This document shows positions 23,870 through 36,373 of a stretch of DNA of 64,000 nt, one piece after another. Position 1 is the stretch's first letter. Every line of letters begins with the position of its first letter. A program made the position numbers and the translations under genes. Origin of the DNA: Cryptomeria japonica (taxonomy: Eukaryota; Streptophyta; Pinopsida; Cupressales; Cupressaceae); NCBI RefSeq assembly GCF_030272615.1, contig NC_081408.1:767285330-767349329 (forward strand). Reading direction: 5' to 3'. The notes under the pieces were generated by a model that saw only the letters and a program-made list of their open reading frames with translations, did no database searches and was not told where the DNA came from.

Positions 23870-24013
23870 CACACAAACACACACACACACACACATATCT
23901 ATATGTATGTATGCATGTATATGTGTTTGTATGTATATACATACATATATATACACACATATATACATATATACATATGTATATACACATACATCACATT
24001 CATATACACATAC
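23870..24013. repeat. Microsatellite (AC)n and (ATAC)n
   Basis: A long CA run is followed by mixed CATATA/TATGTA repeats. The last five bases, CATAC, are repeated at 29790 on the far side of the LTR array. Confidence 0.92.
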
Positions 24014-24540
24014 TGATATGAATTATTTTGCTAATTCAAGGGACGATACCCAAAGAAGAATCGGTGGTATTGTAAACACATAATAAATCATGTGAAAGCT
24101 TCATTTCATTCAAAATATATTAAAAAAATAATATAATTTTGGACAAACTTGTGAAAGAGTTGTATGTCCTTGAATCTATCCAATTTGGACAAAATCATGG
24201 TAGAGGTGTATGTCTGAGTCCATACAAGTTAGGAAAACTTGTGAAGGAGTTGAATGCCTGTGGACTCCATGAGAGCTGATACAAATTGGCTAACTCGATA
24301 GACGAGATGTATATCACAAACTCGTCCTAAGATTTGTATGCCTGTAACTCTATCTATTAAGTTCAAATTGAACTTATTTATAAGCTTTCAAAGAAGTTGA
24401 ACAAACACTACATTTATGTCCCCATGAGAAATCGAAGAGACAATCCAATATTCAAAGGTTATTAAATTTATGTGAGGACAAAAATTGATTAAAATTAAAA
24501 AATATTTCATTTAATTGAATACTCTGACTTATTGTGATCA
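24014..24540 (-). repeat. Array LTR 1
   Basis: The left edge TGATATGAATT borders the microsatellite; the right edge ...TGATCA (sense start) is followed by the purine tract of the internal segment. Confidence 0.8.
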
Positions 24541-25778
24541 TTCCTCCCCTCTTGAAAGGCAATGGGCCCCATTTCTCGATCATCTTCCAAATAACATTCA
24601 ACCATTCACATTGAAAGTGCTAGTCAATATGTTGAGTTCAAGGTTGAGATTGCAGAGGCATTTATTTTAGTGTTAACACTTTCAATTTTGTAGGAAGTTA
24701 TCCTTGTCTGTTGTTTCTTCTTTCACTAACACCTCGTGGGCATCTCCATCAACTATCTCTACATATGACTCATTTGTCATTCTGGTTAGTGGTTATGACT
24801 TCTGCATTGGTAAGATCGGTATTGATTTTGGAGAAATTCGATACCCGTAACACAAATTCATTTACTATAAATTTGAAGTTGCATCATCACAGAGGAGGTG
24901 AAGGGTTTGAATCTGAGGTGATGGCAGAGTGAGTCATGAGAATAATCTTTTCCTCCATATGTATCAGACCTTAAGTGAAGGTCATTATATTTTCCAAAGA
25001 AGAGGAAAACTATTGGTGAGCTCTGTCTGAACACCGAAGCTATGCATGTTGGTCGAAGGATGTGAACACAAATCTATGAAGAATCCCTTTTTTGGAGAAT
25101 CACCAAGAAACCCCAAGAGCTCACTTTTAACTATTCTGAGTCCATGACTAGGGTATTTGTCATTTTGAGCCAAACGTCTTAATATCATTTTTATTTTATT
25201 CTACTATTGAGGAAATTGAAACCAATTAGAGTCTGAGCTTAGGAAAACTTCAGTTTTGTTCTCTATACGCTACATCGGATTATTTTTTCTTCTCTCTGCT
25301 ATGGCTCTAGCACTTCAACTTCTATCCAAGCCTTGTTGCCACATCTGTCAACTATCTATTTATAGAAAATGAAGCATCGTTAAAGAACCTTCTTTTCTTT
25401 TCCATGCACTCTTTCCACATGAATCTATGATTGTTGTTCATTATGACGCATCATATTATTTTATTCAGATTCTAGTCAACAGCCAAAGCCATGTTGAAGT
25501 AAACAACATCCAAGGAAATCTTATCTTGATGGCGGCAACACTTGAGAAATTTCTTATGCGTGAAGCTTTCTCGACCATGGATTCATTCTTGAGAATTTAC
25601 AATTATAGTAATCCTCTATATGATTCATACCATTGCATCCATCTTAAGTTGAAACACTATGGAACTACTTATCAACATAAGGATACTAAATATATTGCTT
25701 GCTTGTAGATGCACCTAAAATGATAAAAAATGACTCTATAGATGAACCTAAAATAATCAAACCTGACTCTAATACCAC

Positions 25779-26305
25779 TGATATGAATTATTTGGCTAAT
25801 TCAGGGGATAATACCCAAAGAAGAATTGGCGGTATCGTAAACACATAATAAATCATGTGAAAGCTTCATTTCATTCAAAATATGTAAAAAAAATTATATA
25901 ATTTTGGACAAACTAGTAAAAGAGTTTTATGTCCTTGAATCTATCCAATTCAGACAAACTTGTGGTAGAGATGTATGCCCGAGTCCATATAAGTTAGGCA
26001 AAATCGTGAAGGAGTTGTATGTTTGTGGACTGCATGAGAGCTAATACAAATTGGCTACCTCGATAGATGAGATTTATATCACAAACTCATCCTAAGACTT
26101 TTGTGCCTGTAACTATATCTATTGAATTCAAATTGAACTTATTTATAAGCTTTTAAAGAAGTTGAACAACAACTACATTTATGTCCTCATGAGAAAACAA
26201 AGATACAATGCAATATGGATAGGTTATTACATTTATGTGAGGACAAAAATTGATTAAAGATTAAAATATTTTATTTAATTGAATACTTTGACTTATCTCT
26301 GATCA
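25779..26305 (-). repeat. Array LTR 2
   Basis: It is the same length as LTR 1 (527 bp). The PBS-like site lies just left of it (25767-25777, sense GGTATTAGAG). Confidence 0.8.
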
Positions 26306-27515
26306 TTCATTCCCTCTTGAAAGGCAATGGGCCCCATTGCTCAATCATTTTCCAAATAAAATTCTTTCATGCAAATTGAAAGTGCTAATCAATATGTTGA
26401 GGTGCAGGTTGAGAATGCAAAGGCATTTATTTTAGTGTTGGTACTTCAAATTCTTTAGGAAGCTATCCTTGTCTGTTGTTTCTTCTTTCACTAACATCTC
26501 GTGGGCATCTCCATTGACTATCTCTACATATGATTCATTTATCATTCTGGAGAGCGGTTATGAGTTCTGCATTGGTGAGATCGGTGTTGATATTGGAGGA
26601 GGAATTATATACCTCTAACACACCTTTATTTACTATAAATTTGAAGCCACATCATCACAGAGGAGTTGAAGGGTTTGAATTTGAGGTGATAGCAAAGAGA
26701 ATCATGAGACTAATCGTTTCCTCCATATGCATCGAACCTTAAGTGAAGGCCTTTATAGTTTCCAAAGAAGAGGACAACTATTGGCAGGCTCTTGCTAAAC
26801 ACCAAAGCTATGCATGTTGGTCAAAGGATGTGAACACAAAGCAATGAAGAATCCCTTTCTAGAGAATCACCAAGAAATCCCAAGATCTCACTTTTAACTA
26901 TTTTGAGTCCATGACTAGGGTATTTGTCATTTTATGCTAGATGTCTTAATAGCATCTTTATTTTGTTCTACTATTGAGGAAATTGAAACCAATTAGAGTC
27001 TGAGCTTAAGAAAATTTTCGTTTTGTTGTCTACACACTGCACCAAATTATTTTTCTCTTCTCTATACTATGGCTCTAGTACTTCAGCTTCCATCCGAATC
27101 TTGTTGCCACATCTGTCAACTATCTATTTATAGAAGATGAAGCATCGTAAAAGAACCTTCTTTTCTTTTCCATGCACTCTTTCCACATGAATCTATGATT
27201 GGTCTCCATTATGACCCATTAAATTATTTTATTTAGATTCCAGTCAACAACCAAAGCCATGTTGAAGAAAACCACCTCCAAGGAAATCTTTTCTTGATGG
27301 TGGCAACACTTGAGCAATTGCTTATGCATGAAGCTTTCTCGACCCTGGATTCATTCTTGAGAATTCACAATTATAGTAATATCCTATATGATTCATACCA
27401 TTGCATCCATCAAGTAAGCTGAAAAACTATAGAACTACTTATCAATGTAAGGATTCTAAATATATTGCTTGCTTGTAGATGCACCTAAAATGATCGAACC
27501 TGGTTCTGATACGAC

Positions 27516-28036
27516 TGATCTAAACTATTTGCTAATTCAGGAGATAATACCCAAAGAAGAATTGGTGGTATTGTAATCACATAATAAATCATGTGAAAGC
27601 TTCATTTTATTCAAAATATGTGAAAAAAATCATATAATTTTGGACAAACTCATGAAAGAGTTGTATGTCCTTGAATCTATCAAATTTGGAAAAACTTGAG
27701 GTAGAGATCTATGCCTAAGTCCATACAAGTTAGGCAAAATCGTGAAGGAGTTATATGTCTATGGACTCCATAAGAGATGATACAAATTGGCTAACTTGAT
27801 AGACGATATATATATCACAAACACGTCCCAAGAGTTGCATGCATGTAACTCTATCTATTGAATTTAAATTGAACTTATTTATAAGCTTTCAAAGAAGTTG
27901 AACAACCACTACATTTATGTGCTCATGAGAAATCAAAGAGACAATACAATATTGAGAGGTTATTACATTTATGTGTGGACAAAAATTGTTTAAAGATTAA
28001 AATGTTTTATTTAATTGAATACTTTATCTCTGATCA
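27516..28036 (-). repeat. Array LTR 3
   Basis: 521 bp; the flanking PBS reads CGTATCAGAACC in sense (27503-27514), one base off the consensus at its start. Confidence 0.8.
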
Positions 28037-29265
28037 TCCCTCCCCTCTTGAAAGGCAATGGGCCCCATTGCTCTATCATCTTCCACATAACATTCTACCA
28101 TGCAAATTGAAAGTGCTAGTTAGTATGTTGAGGTGAAGGTTGAGATTGCAGAGGCATTTGTTTTAGTGTTGGCACTTCGAATTCTTTAGGAATTCATCCT
28201 TGTCTATTGTTTCTTCTTTCACTGGCATGGGTCATTGGCATCTCCATCGACTATCTCTACATATGACTCATTTGTCATTTTGGAGGGCGGTTATGAGTTC
28301 TACATTGGTGAGATGGGTGTTGATTTTAGAGGAGGAATTAGATACCTCTAAGACACCTTCATTTACTATAAATTTGAAGCTGCATCATCCTAGAGAAGTT
28401 GAGGTGATGGCAAAGTGAATCATGAGTCTAATCTTTTCCTCCATATGCATCAGACCTTAACTGAAGGCCATTATATTTTCCAAAGGAGCGGACAACTATT
28501 GGCACACTCTTCCTGAACATTGAAGCTATGAATGTTGGTCTAAGGATGTGAACACAAAGCTATGAAGAATCCCTTTATGGAGAATCCCCAAGAAATCCCA
28601 AGAGCTTACTTTTAACTATTTTGAGTCCATGACTAGGGTATTTGTCAGTTTGAGCTAGATGTCTTAATAGCATTTTTATTTTGTTCTACTATTGAGGAAA
28701 TTGAGACCAATTAGAGTCTGAGATTAAGAAAACTTCAGTTTTGTTCTCTACACACCATACCAGATTATTTTTCACTTCTCTCTACTATGGCTCTAGCACT
28801 TCAGCTTCCACCCGAGCCTGGTTGCCACTTCTGTCAACTATCTATTTATAGAAGATGAAGCATCATTAAAGAACCTTCTCTTTCTTTTCCATACACTCTT
28901 TCCTCACCATTCTATGATTATTGTCCATTATGACCCATCACATTATTTTATTCAGATTTCAATCAACAGCCAAAGCCATGTTGAACAAAACCACCTCCAA
29001 GGAACTATTTTCTTGATGATGGTGACACTTGAGCAATTTCTTATGCATGAAGCTTTCTCAACCATAGATTTATTCTTAAGAATTCACAATTATAGTAATC
29101 TCCTATATGATTCATACCATTGCATCCATCTTAAGTTGAAACCGTACAAAACTGCTTATCAACATAAGGATACTAAATATATTTCTTTCTTGTAGATGCA
29201 CCTAAAATGATTGAAAATAGTTCTGTAGATGCACATAAAATGATCGAACCTTGTTGTGATACCAC

Positions 29266-29789
29266 TGATCTGAATTAGTTTATTAATTTAGGGGATAATA
29301 GCCAAAGAAGAATTGACGGTATTGTAAACACATAATAAATCATGTGAAAGCTTTATTTCCTTCAAAATACGTAAAGAAAAATCATATAATTTTGGACAAA
29401 CTCGTGAAAGAGCTGCATGTCCTTGAATCTATCCAATTTGGACAAACTTGTGGTAGAGATGTATGCCTGATTCCATACAAGTTAGGAAAAATCGTGAAGG
29501 ATTTGTATGCTTGTGGACTCCATGAGAGTTGATACAAATTGGCTAACTCGACAGACAAGATATATATCACAAACTCATCCTAAGAGTTGTATGCATGTAA
29601 CTCTATATTTTGAATTCGAATTGAACTTATTTATAAGCTTTCAAAGAAGTTGAAGAGCCACTACATTTATTTCCTCATGAGAAATTGAAGAGATAATCCA
29701 ATATTGAAAGGTTATTACATTTATATGAGGACAAAAATTGATTAAAGATTAAAATATTTCATTTAATTTAATACTCTTATCTCTGATCA
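29266..29789 (-). repeat. Array LTR 4 (sense 5' end of array)
   Basis: 524 bp; followed on the right by CATACACATACAC, which includes the TSD candidate. A 60-bp part of an LTR end recurs at 32433-32492, at the start of the tandem copy E. Confidence 0.8.
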
Positions 29790-31990
29790 CATACACATAC
29801 ACATAGAGATGTAAAGTACCATCACTTCTTAAAAAAAAATTAAATGGAATAACAAGTTAAGTAGATTGGATTTTGAAGGAAATTCTATGATTCACATCTA
29901 AAATTCCTTTATCCCTATGACCATCACCTCAGCGCCAAGTCAATTTTTCATATAGATGACCTTTCAAATAGTTTGAATATTCTACCCTTATGAGAGGACC
30001 ATCATTTCATTGCATTGCAAAATCTACTAATTGAACCATTCATATTTTAAAAAGATAAATTTAACAAACCACTCCTCATAAAATACACATCAATAAATTT
30101 AACTAAAAACACACTTGAATTTTTATAAAATATTTATTAAGTTAAAATTAAACTTAATAAAATGAGATGCTTCATAAAATTGGTATTCGTGGGCCCAAGC
30201 CTTGGTGGAAAGATTGGAAATGGTACCCAGATACTCCTTTGAGAAACTAGAAGCCTCGGCTTGGTTACAGGTGGCTGTCGCCTCACTTTCCCATGATCCA
30301 GAGTCTGAATTAGAGGTGGTTACTTCAATCTCCTTAGCCTGTTTGGCGTAAAAGATTTGCCAACACTTGGTCTGCAAGTGTTGAGCCGAAGCTCACCCAT
30401 TTTGCCTGGTGTATTCTTTTCCAAGGCTTGCCTGTGGGCTCTCGGCTTGTTCATTTGGGGGTTCCGGACCCTCGGTGCCCATTTTGTGGGTAGTCTGAAA
30501 CTTTTAAGCATCTCTTTCAGTTTTGCCCTAGGCCCAGCAGTATTGGAACTAGATACATGATTTTTTTTGGCCATTTCGATCGGAGCCATTCTCTTGGCAC
30601 ATGATTCTGCTGGGGGATTCACCCAGATTCCCAGCTAAATATACCCAGCTTTGGCACACTTTCAGGGTGGAAATCCTCTTTACCATTTGGAAAGATAGAA
30701 ATGCCTGCATATTTGCTCATTCTCATTCTCAAATGGATTATCAGATTTCTATGTATTCTAAAGCTACTATTTGCTCTAATGTATTATTTAGATACAAGTG
30801 CAAGCCAATAAAGTGGCGCTTGAAGTGGCTCACCTCCAGGTCCTCCTAGACCATTGGGGCAATGCCCCGTGCACTGTGGCTTGGGTCCCTGACTCGCCCT
30901 CCTCCTCCCACCACTGGTCGCCCTCTTAGGGACGACGGCAGAGGGGCTCCGTGCGCCCCCGCTCTCAACCTCCGCCTCGGCACGACTCCCGCCCCCCTCA
31001 GCGCGCTCTCTCTCCTCTGCCGCGGGCTAGCCAGGGGTGGTTTTCTGGTGGGCCATCGGGGAGTGGGGGTGGTTGGCCCTCTGATGATGCTCCTGCTCCT
31101 AGTACTGCTTCTGGTTCGGGTTGGCCAGATTTGGATAAAGTCTTTCCGTGGCTGGCCCTTGCAATCTCGCCCTGGCACAAGGAAGAAATCAAAGAAAAAG
31201 AAGATAATGATGGTTGGGCTCCTCCTGACGTCAATCCTGACCCTGCTGATGTATGGGGAAAGAGGGATGACAGAGACCCTCCTGGCTCTGCTGGCACTAC
31301 CTTGGCTGCTTGATGGCCTTTTTTTAATGTTTGTTATCTTAGATTTCTGGGCTTGGCCCATGACTTTCTAATTTTTTGGGCTCTGCCCATGTGACTTTCG
31401 GGGTGTGCTTTCTTACCACCCAACTCTTTTTTTGTGAATATGTATTTAATCTCTTTATTAATATAGATTAGAGACTTATTCATCAAAACAAAAATTAAAC
31501 TTGAAACTCGAACTATTTTTAAAAAATTGAAATTAAAATTAATTATATTTATTAGATAGAGCTCAAAATATTAGATTATAGTGCGAAGCATACTTGAACA
31601 ATACTATAATTTTTAATTCATTGTCCACTTTGTATATCAATAGTGCCACACATTATTAGAATCTTCTTTTCCTGGGAGGGCCTTTACATAACGAGGCGAG
31701 AATATACTTTTGGGAGGCTTATAATAATATATAAAATATCCACATTTATAAGATCTACAAATTTTGTCATAAAATAAAGTCTCTTCGCCATAACCAAACC
31801 CTGCACCAAAACGTGAGCAGAGGCAAGGAATAACTGCGAACAGAAAAAACGAATGCTCGTCGTGAGAAAAACGTGATCCAAATTTTTTTTAAAAATCGGT
31901 AGAAAATTATCCTATGCTAACCCTAGAATTTTTCAATAAAGGGGGAATGCTAAGGCGTGTAAACCCTTAAAAGCCTTGTTCCTTTTGCTA
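29790..31990 (+). repeat. Host segment copy D (split by LINE)
   Basis: Sequence 29790-30155 and 31503-31990 aligns to 32487-33310 (copy E) and more loosely to 11700-12600 (copy A). It includes promoter-like sequence with ACGAGGCGAGAA, a telo-box-like CTAACCCTAGAA and the leader GGGGGAATGCTAAG. It stops before the first exon. Confidence 0.7.
30156..31490 (+). mobile_element. 5'-truncated LINE with 12-bp TSD
   Basis: Flanked by AAAATTAAACTT at 30144-30155 and 31491-31502. It holds the end of ORF2: a frameshifted zf-RVT region, then an open stretch with FTIWKDRNACIF near 30690, followed by a GC-rich tail (30900-31300) and LINE 3' UTR with GTGAATATGTATTTAATC. It is homologous to the LINE at 46656-60925. 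5' truncation is usual for target-primed insertion. Overlapping open frames at 30862-31371 on both strands result from GC-rich sequence. Confidence 0.88.
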
Positions 31991-32029
31991 GTGGAAAAAA
32001 TAACTAGAAAATAGGTATTGGCTGGCATG

Positions 32030-32432
32030 ACTCTAAAACTGGTATAGAGAGGTGAAGATCGATAAATTTGCATATAAGAGCATGATTGCACCAATATTCA
32101 ACATCCTCTGAAATTTTCTCAGGTTGAATAACCAGAACTGGACAATCTTAGGATCTCTCCAAACAATCATTCACCTTTTTCATGTGAAAAGGCTCTTTCG
32201 AAGAAGAGACTCCTGCCTCTGATTGGGAATGACCAATGTGTTTCTTTCTACATGCATGCATCAAATGAGACAGATCTGTCATATCCAGATCTCCAGAGAC
32301 CATCTGAGAAGAGGATGATCCTCTATTCTCCATGTATCCAGAGAAAATACCAAAAGAAGAAAAATAAGGATGGAAAACCCAACCCCAAAACCCTACACAC
32401 CCCAACAGCAACCTAGGGTAGAAGAAACACAA
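32030..32432 (-). pseudogene. LINE ORF1 5' fragment
   Basis: Minus-strand reading gives MENRGSSSSQMVSGDLDM, then CLERS, stop, DCPVLVIQPEKISEDVEYW and HALICKFIDLHLSI. The WCNHALICKFI stretch is typical of the DUF4283 domain at the start of plant LINE ORF1. The fragment lies between copies D and E and lacks everything downstream. Confidence 0.5.
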
Positions 32433-33385
32433 AAATTGATTAAAGATTAAAATATTTCATTAATTGAATACTCTAAGTTATCTTTGATCACATACACATA
32501 CACATAGAGATGTAAAATACAATCACTTCTTAAAAAAAATTAAATGGAATAACAAGTTAAGTAGATTGGATTTTGAAGGAAATTCTATGATTCACATCTA
32601 ATATTCCTTTACCCCTATGACCATCACCTCAGTGCCAAGTCGATTTTTCATATAGATGACCTTTCAAATAGTTTGAATATTCTACCCTTATGAGATGACC
32701 ATCATTTCATTGCAAAATCTACTAATTGAACCATTCATATTTAAAAAGAATAAATTTAACAAATCACTTTTCATAAAATACACATCAATTAATTTAACTA
32801 GAAACACACTTGAATTTTTATAAAATATTTATTGAGTTAAAATTAAAATTTGAACTCAAACTATTTTTAAAAAATTGTAATTAAAATTAATTATATTTAT
32901 TAGATAGAGCTCAAAATATTAGATTATAGTGCCAAGCATACTTGAACAATACTATAGTTTTTAATTCATTGTGCACTTTGTATATCAATAGTGCCACACA
33001 TTATTACAATCTTCTTTTCCTTGGAGGGCTTTTACATAACGAGGCGAGAATATGCTTTTGAGAGGCTTATAATAATACAAAAAATATCCACATTTTAAGA
33101 TCTACAAATTTTGTCATAAAAGAAAGTTTCTTCACCATCACCAAACCCTGCACCAAAACGTGAGCAGAGGCGAAGAATAACTGTGAGCAGAAAAAATGAA
33201 TGTTCGTCGTGAGAAAAACGTGATCCAAAAAGAAATTAAAAATCGGTAGAAAATTATCCTATCCTAACCCTAGAATTTTTCAATAAAGGGGGAACGCTAA
33301 GACGTGTAAACCCCACGCTGTTCATTTGCTGCACCATACTCAGTTAATATTTAAAGATGAAAATGTCCCAAAATGCAGCAACCAG
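32433..33385 (+). repeat. Host segment copy E with promoter block and exon-1 relic
   Basis: Starts with 60 bp of the array LTR, then repeats the order of copy D without the LINE. The promoter-like part (33020-33330) has a telo-box-like CCTAACCCTAG at 33262. The exon-1 relic 33355-33385 keeps the frame of DENVPKCSNQ but has lost the ATGGAG start. GTGCGA follows as donor. Confidence 0.65.
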
Positions 33386-33585
33386 GTGCGAAGCTGGACA
33401 TGCTTTTCTGGTTTTCTTTTGTTATTTTTCATTGTTTTTATATATAATGTCCTCGTGTTTTAAAATTTAGTTTTACTTGTTAATTTAAAATTCATTTTTA
33501 TTCTTTGTTATGAATCGTAGCAACATTAATTTGGCGAATCAATTTTAACAGTATGATTGATTATCTGGAAGCCATTGTTTCTTAG

Positions 33586-33615
33586 AATGGTCGGAATTGG
33601 AAAGAAAATACACTG
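33586..33615 (+). pseudogene. Copy E of 30-nt microexon
   Basis: Between TTGTTTCTTAG and GTAGGG lie 30 bases encoding NGRNWKENTL. It is the same length and has the same splice borders as the microexon at 46071-46100 (NGWKWKENMP). Confidence 0.45.
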
Positions 33616-33619
33616 GTAG

Positions 33620-34840
33620 GGACATTTTGACTTTTTTTATTATCTTAGATTGTATAATTTTTTATATGTTTATTTTTTTTTTAAAGTCTAATTTTATTTT
33701 CAAGGCATTTAAATTTATGTTTTAAAAATATTTTTTGTGAATTTCATTCACAATGCACAGGTTGATAAGTGTCCTCCCACTTGGAAAGGATTGGAACTAT
33801 TCCATCCTCAACAAAACTGAACCTTGTCACCCGCGTCGCAGCGCCCCATGACAAGCCTCCCTCAAGCGCTTAACACCAAACATGATACACTACAAATTGA
33901 ATATTCTCTAATCTTTTGCTCTTGCATAATTCCAATTTTTAAAAACAATTATAACATTTAATAATAAAAAAGTCCAGTGAAAATGTATTACAGATATGGA
34001 AATAACCTAAGTGCTCTGAACAAAGTCTTATTCACTAAATCTGTTATATCGTTTTGGAGTACATTTTTCAATGAGAAAATGTTGACACTTTTCAATAGAA
34101 TTTATATGTAAAATACAGATTTACAATATCTGGATTATTATTGTAGTTTCAATAGATTCGTATTATGTCAATTGTTTGTAGAGTTGTTTCAAAGCATTTA
34201 TATATTTATGGTTATTATGATATGTAATAAATATAAATGGAAAATATTTTGGAGAAACCCTGTTGAAATATTGAAAATAGAGAAAAAACTGTTATATTCA
34301 AACACCACCATAGGAAAGCACAAATTGTCAAATACCATCTTCCCCATGCACAAGGATTATCCTTTTAAGTTGTTGTCTGTTTCAAAGTGTAAACTATTTT
34401 ATCTGCACGTCTTCTACTCTACCATATGCAGGTCAATTTGCAGAATAATAATGAAATAGTAACCGCCTTAGCTTCGGGAAATTATATTGTCAAAAGTAAT
34501 AGACGAGGAAAAGTGACAGCAAGGTAAACATGGCAAGAAATGGATTGAGATAATGGTGAATATGAGAGCGCTCTGCAATAATAATATAATCTACTTTATG
34601 GAGAGGAGACAATCTGCAATCGATACAATGGAAGTTTTTTTTTTTTTTAAAATAACATGGCGAAGGATAACCTTGCAAAAGCCTACAATAGATCTGAAAT
34701 AAAATAAAGAATTTGAAAAAGGTTCATTATTATTTCCCAATATCATTTCTAAAAAATAATTATATTTTTTAGGTTTTAATAGTATTTAAATATTAATTGG
34801 ATTTCTATGGCGAATGATTTAATAATAATAATTTTTCATT
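33620..34840. other. AT-rich, intron-like region
   Basis: No gene recognised. A possible acceptor CACAG at 33756-33760 precedes VDKCPPTWKGLELF, which may be one more exon relic of copy E, ending at a stop soon after. The rest is AT-rich. Confidence 0.35.
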
Positions 34841-36368
34841 TCTTGTTTTTGATTAAGGATAAAAAAAGGTTTTGAGGGGACGTGAACCCTCTTATAACAA
34901 GTTTTGGAGGGACCTAAACCCAGATTTGACACGGATCAGGAACTCATAGAATAATGCTGCAAAAAGAATGAGCAAATACTATAGCCCACACATAGCCTGA
35001 CAGAAACATCATTGAGGCTTAGGCTAAATAAAGGAGGACAAAACAATCTTTCACAAAAACTCAATCAACACAATTCAAAGCACAAGGGTTTTATCAAGGC
35101 TCCCTTAACCTTCATTAGATACCAAGGGTTTTTCCAGGCACCCATAACCTAAACATTAAGATTGAGCATTGATCTCATAGCCATAACATCTAGAGTCTTA
35201 ATAAGAAACATAAAAGAACAGTCTAGAACCAAAAGGTTTTGAAAGGCTCCCTTAACCTTCATCAGATACCAAGGGTTTTTCTAGGCACCCATAACCTAAA
35301 CATTAAGATTGAGCATTGATCTCATAGCCATAACATCTAGAGTCTTAATAAGAAACATAAAAGAACAGTCTAGAACCAAAAGGTTTTGAAAGGCTCCCTT
35401 AACCTTCATATTGGGTTTTGACTTAGCTCCATACACCAGCAAGTTGAACCCAGCAAAGAAATACCAAAAAGAAGTCAGCATCCTCCCAACAAAACTCCAA
35501 ACAACCTCAATATGAAGGAGACCCACCTCAATAGTATCAAAAGGGAAACAAACACCATTCAACTCCACCAAACAACACCACTCATCTTCTTTAGAAAAAA
35601 CCATCTCCACCTCTATAGGAGATAACACCACTAAATAAGACCCAAAATGCTTCAGACTAGGTGGTCAAATGGCTCCCAAAACCATCAGGTTGAAACCAGC
35701 ATGGATAATCCATCTGAATGTTAGCACCCTTCCAGCATCACTCTTCTCCATCTCAATAGGATAAGGATCCACCTCAATAGGAACTGGAAAGACAAAAACA
35801 ACCATCTGATAAAGCCAGGCTTCATTCAACCACACAAGATCCAAAGATAAAAGGGAAAAAGCACATCGATAAGTATGACTAATGGGTTTTAGAAAGGCTC
35901 CCAAAACCTTAAACAGGAGAAGAGGCAAAAATCATTCAAGCACCAAACAAGCAGGTGCCACCAAAGTCTCCACCTCCATAGGAGGCAAATGACAGGGACC
36001 CAACAACCTGGAGATGAAAGAATTCAGACGACTAGCCTCAACAAGAAGGGTAATAAAGACCCTTAAAATATTTCATCCAACTTCATCTAGCAAACCACTC
36101 TTCCCCTCAATAAAAGAGCAGTTCAACACTATAGAACGAGCTAAAAATAAAAGAAAGATGGAAGCAATAGCCACAATATTGATCCTCTTGAGAAAAAAAG
36201 GGATAGCAAAGCACCCAGTCAACACTCCTTTAGAAAAGAAGTAGGTACAACAACCCTCGAGAGGATACCCAAAAACACAAACAAAAAGGGCTAAGCAAAC
36301 CCCCACCACAAAAAACAGAGGCCTCTAAAAGAAAAGATCAAAATCAGAAACTCCTGCAACATCGAAGC
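34840..36368 (-). repeat. Older minus-strand repeat, downstream half
   Basis: Degenerate minus-strand frames contain recurring phrases such as GRVLTFRWIIHAGFNLMVLGA and GRMLTSFWYFFAGFNLLVYGA, and the plus strand repeats GGCTCCCTTAACC-type motifs. The sense end near 34860 is TTTTTTTATCCTTAATCAAAAAC, which looks like a LINE-type 3' end. It was contiguous with 44196-44660 before the chromovirus inserted. No known domain. Confidence 0.45.
35098..35391. repeat. Tandem duplication, 2 x 147 bp
   Basis: Two head-to-tail copies start at GGCTCCCTTAACCTTCAT (35098 and 35245), and the first bases of a third follow at 35392. The copies differ at only two or so bases, so the duplication is young relative to the surrounding decayed repeat. 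Confidence 0.92.
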
Positions 36369-36373
36369 CCTTT

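Larger units (their letters stand above)
24014..29789 (-). mobile_element. Tandem array of short non-autonomous LTR element
   Basis: Four LTRs (about 525 bp each) alternate with three internal segments (about 1.2 kb each). In sense each LTR runs TGATCA...ATCA. PBS-like TGGTATTAGAG or TGGTATCAGAAC follows after one base, and a purine-rich AAGAGGGGAGGAA precedes each downstream LTR. The internals carry no gag or pol; open frames of about 90 codons lie on the antisense strand and are broken in one unit. CATAC flanks both outer ends. It resembles a TRIM or small LARD amplified by unequal recombination. Confidence 0.8.

Noticed and set aside
23787-23990. 67-codon minus frame rich in Tyr, Cys, Val and Ile
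   Set aside because: It is a translation of the microsatellite.
24009-24013. CATAC as proof of a single insertion of the array
   Set aside because: Kept only as supporting evidence, since both flanks are microsatellite-like and a 5-mer match could be chance.
25427-25708. 93-codon plus-strand frame repeated at 28914
   Set aside because: Antisense to the LTR element, broken by stops in the middle unit, with no domain.
30862-31371. Overlapping open frames of 99-171 codons on both strands
   Set aside because: They result from GC-rich sequence in the LINE tail; no domain, and the same region is decayed in the other LINE.
34172-34459. 95-codon frame in AT-rich sequence
   Set aside because: Low-complexity composition, no homology signal, and no splice or promoter context.
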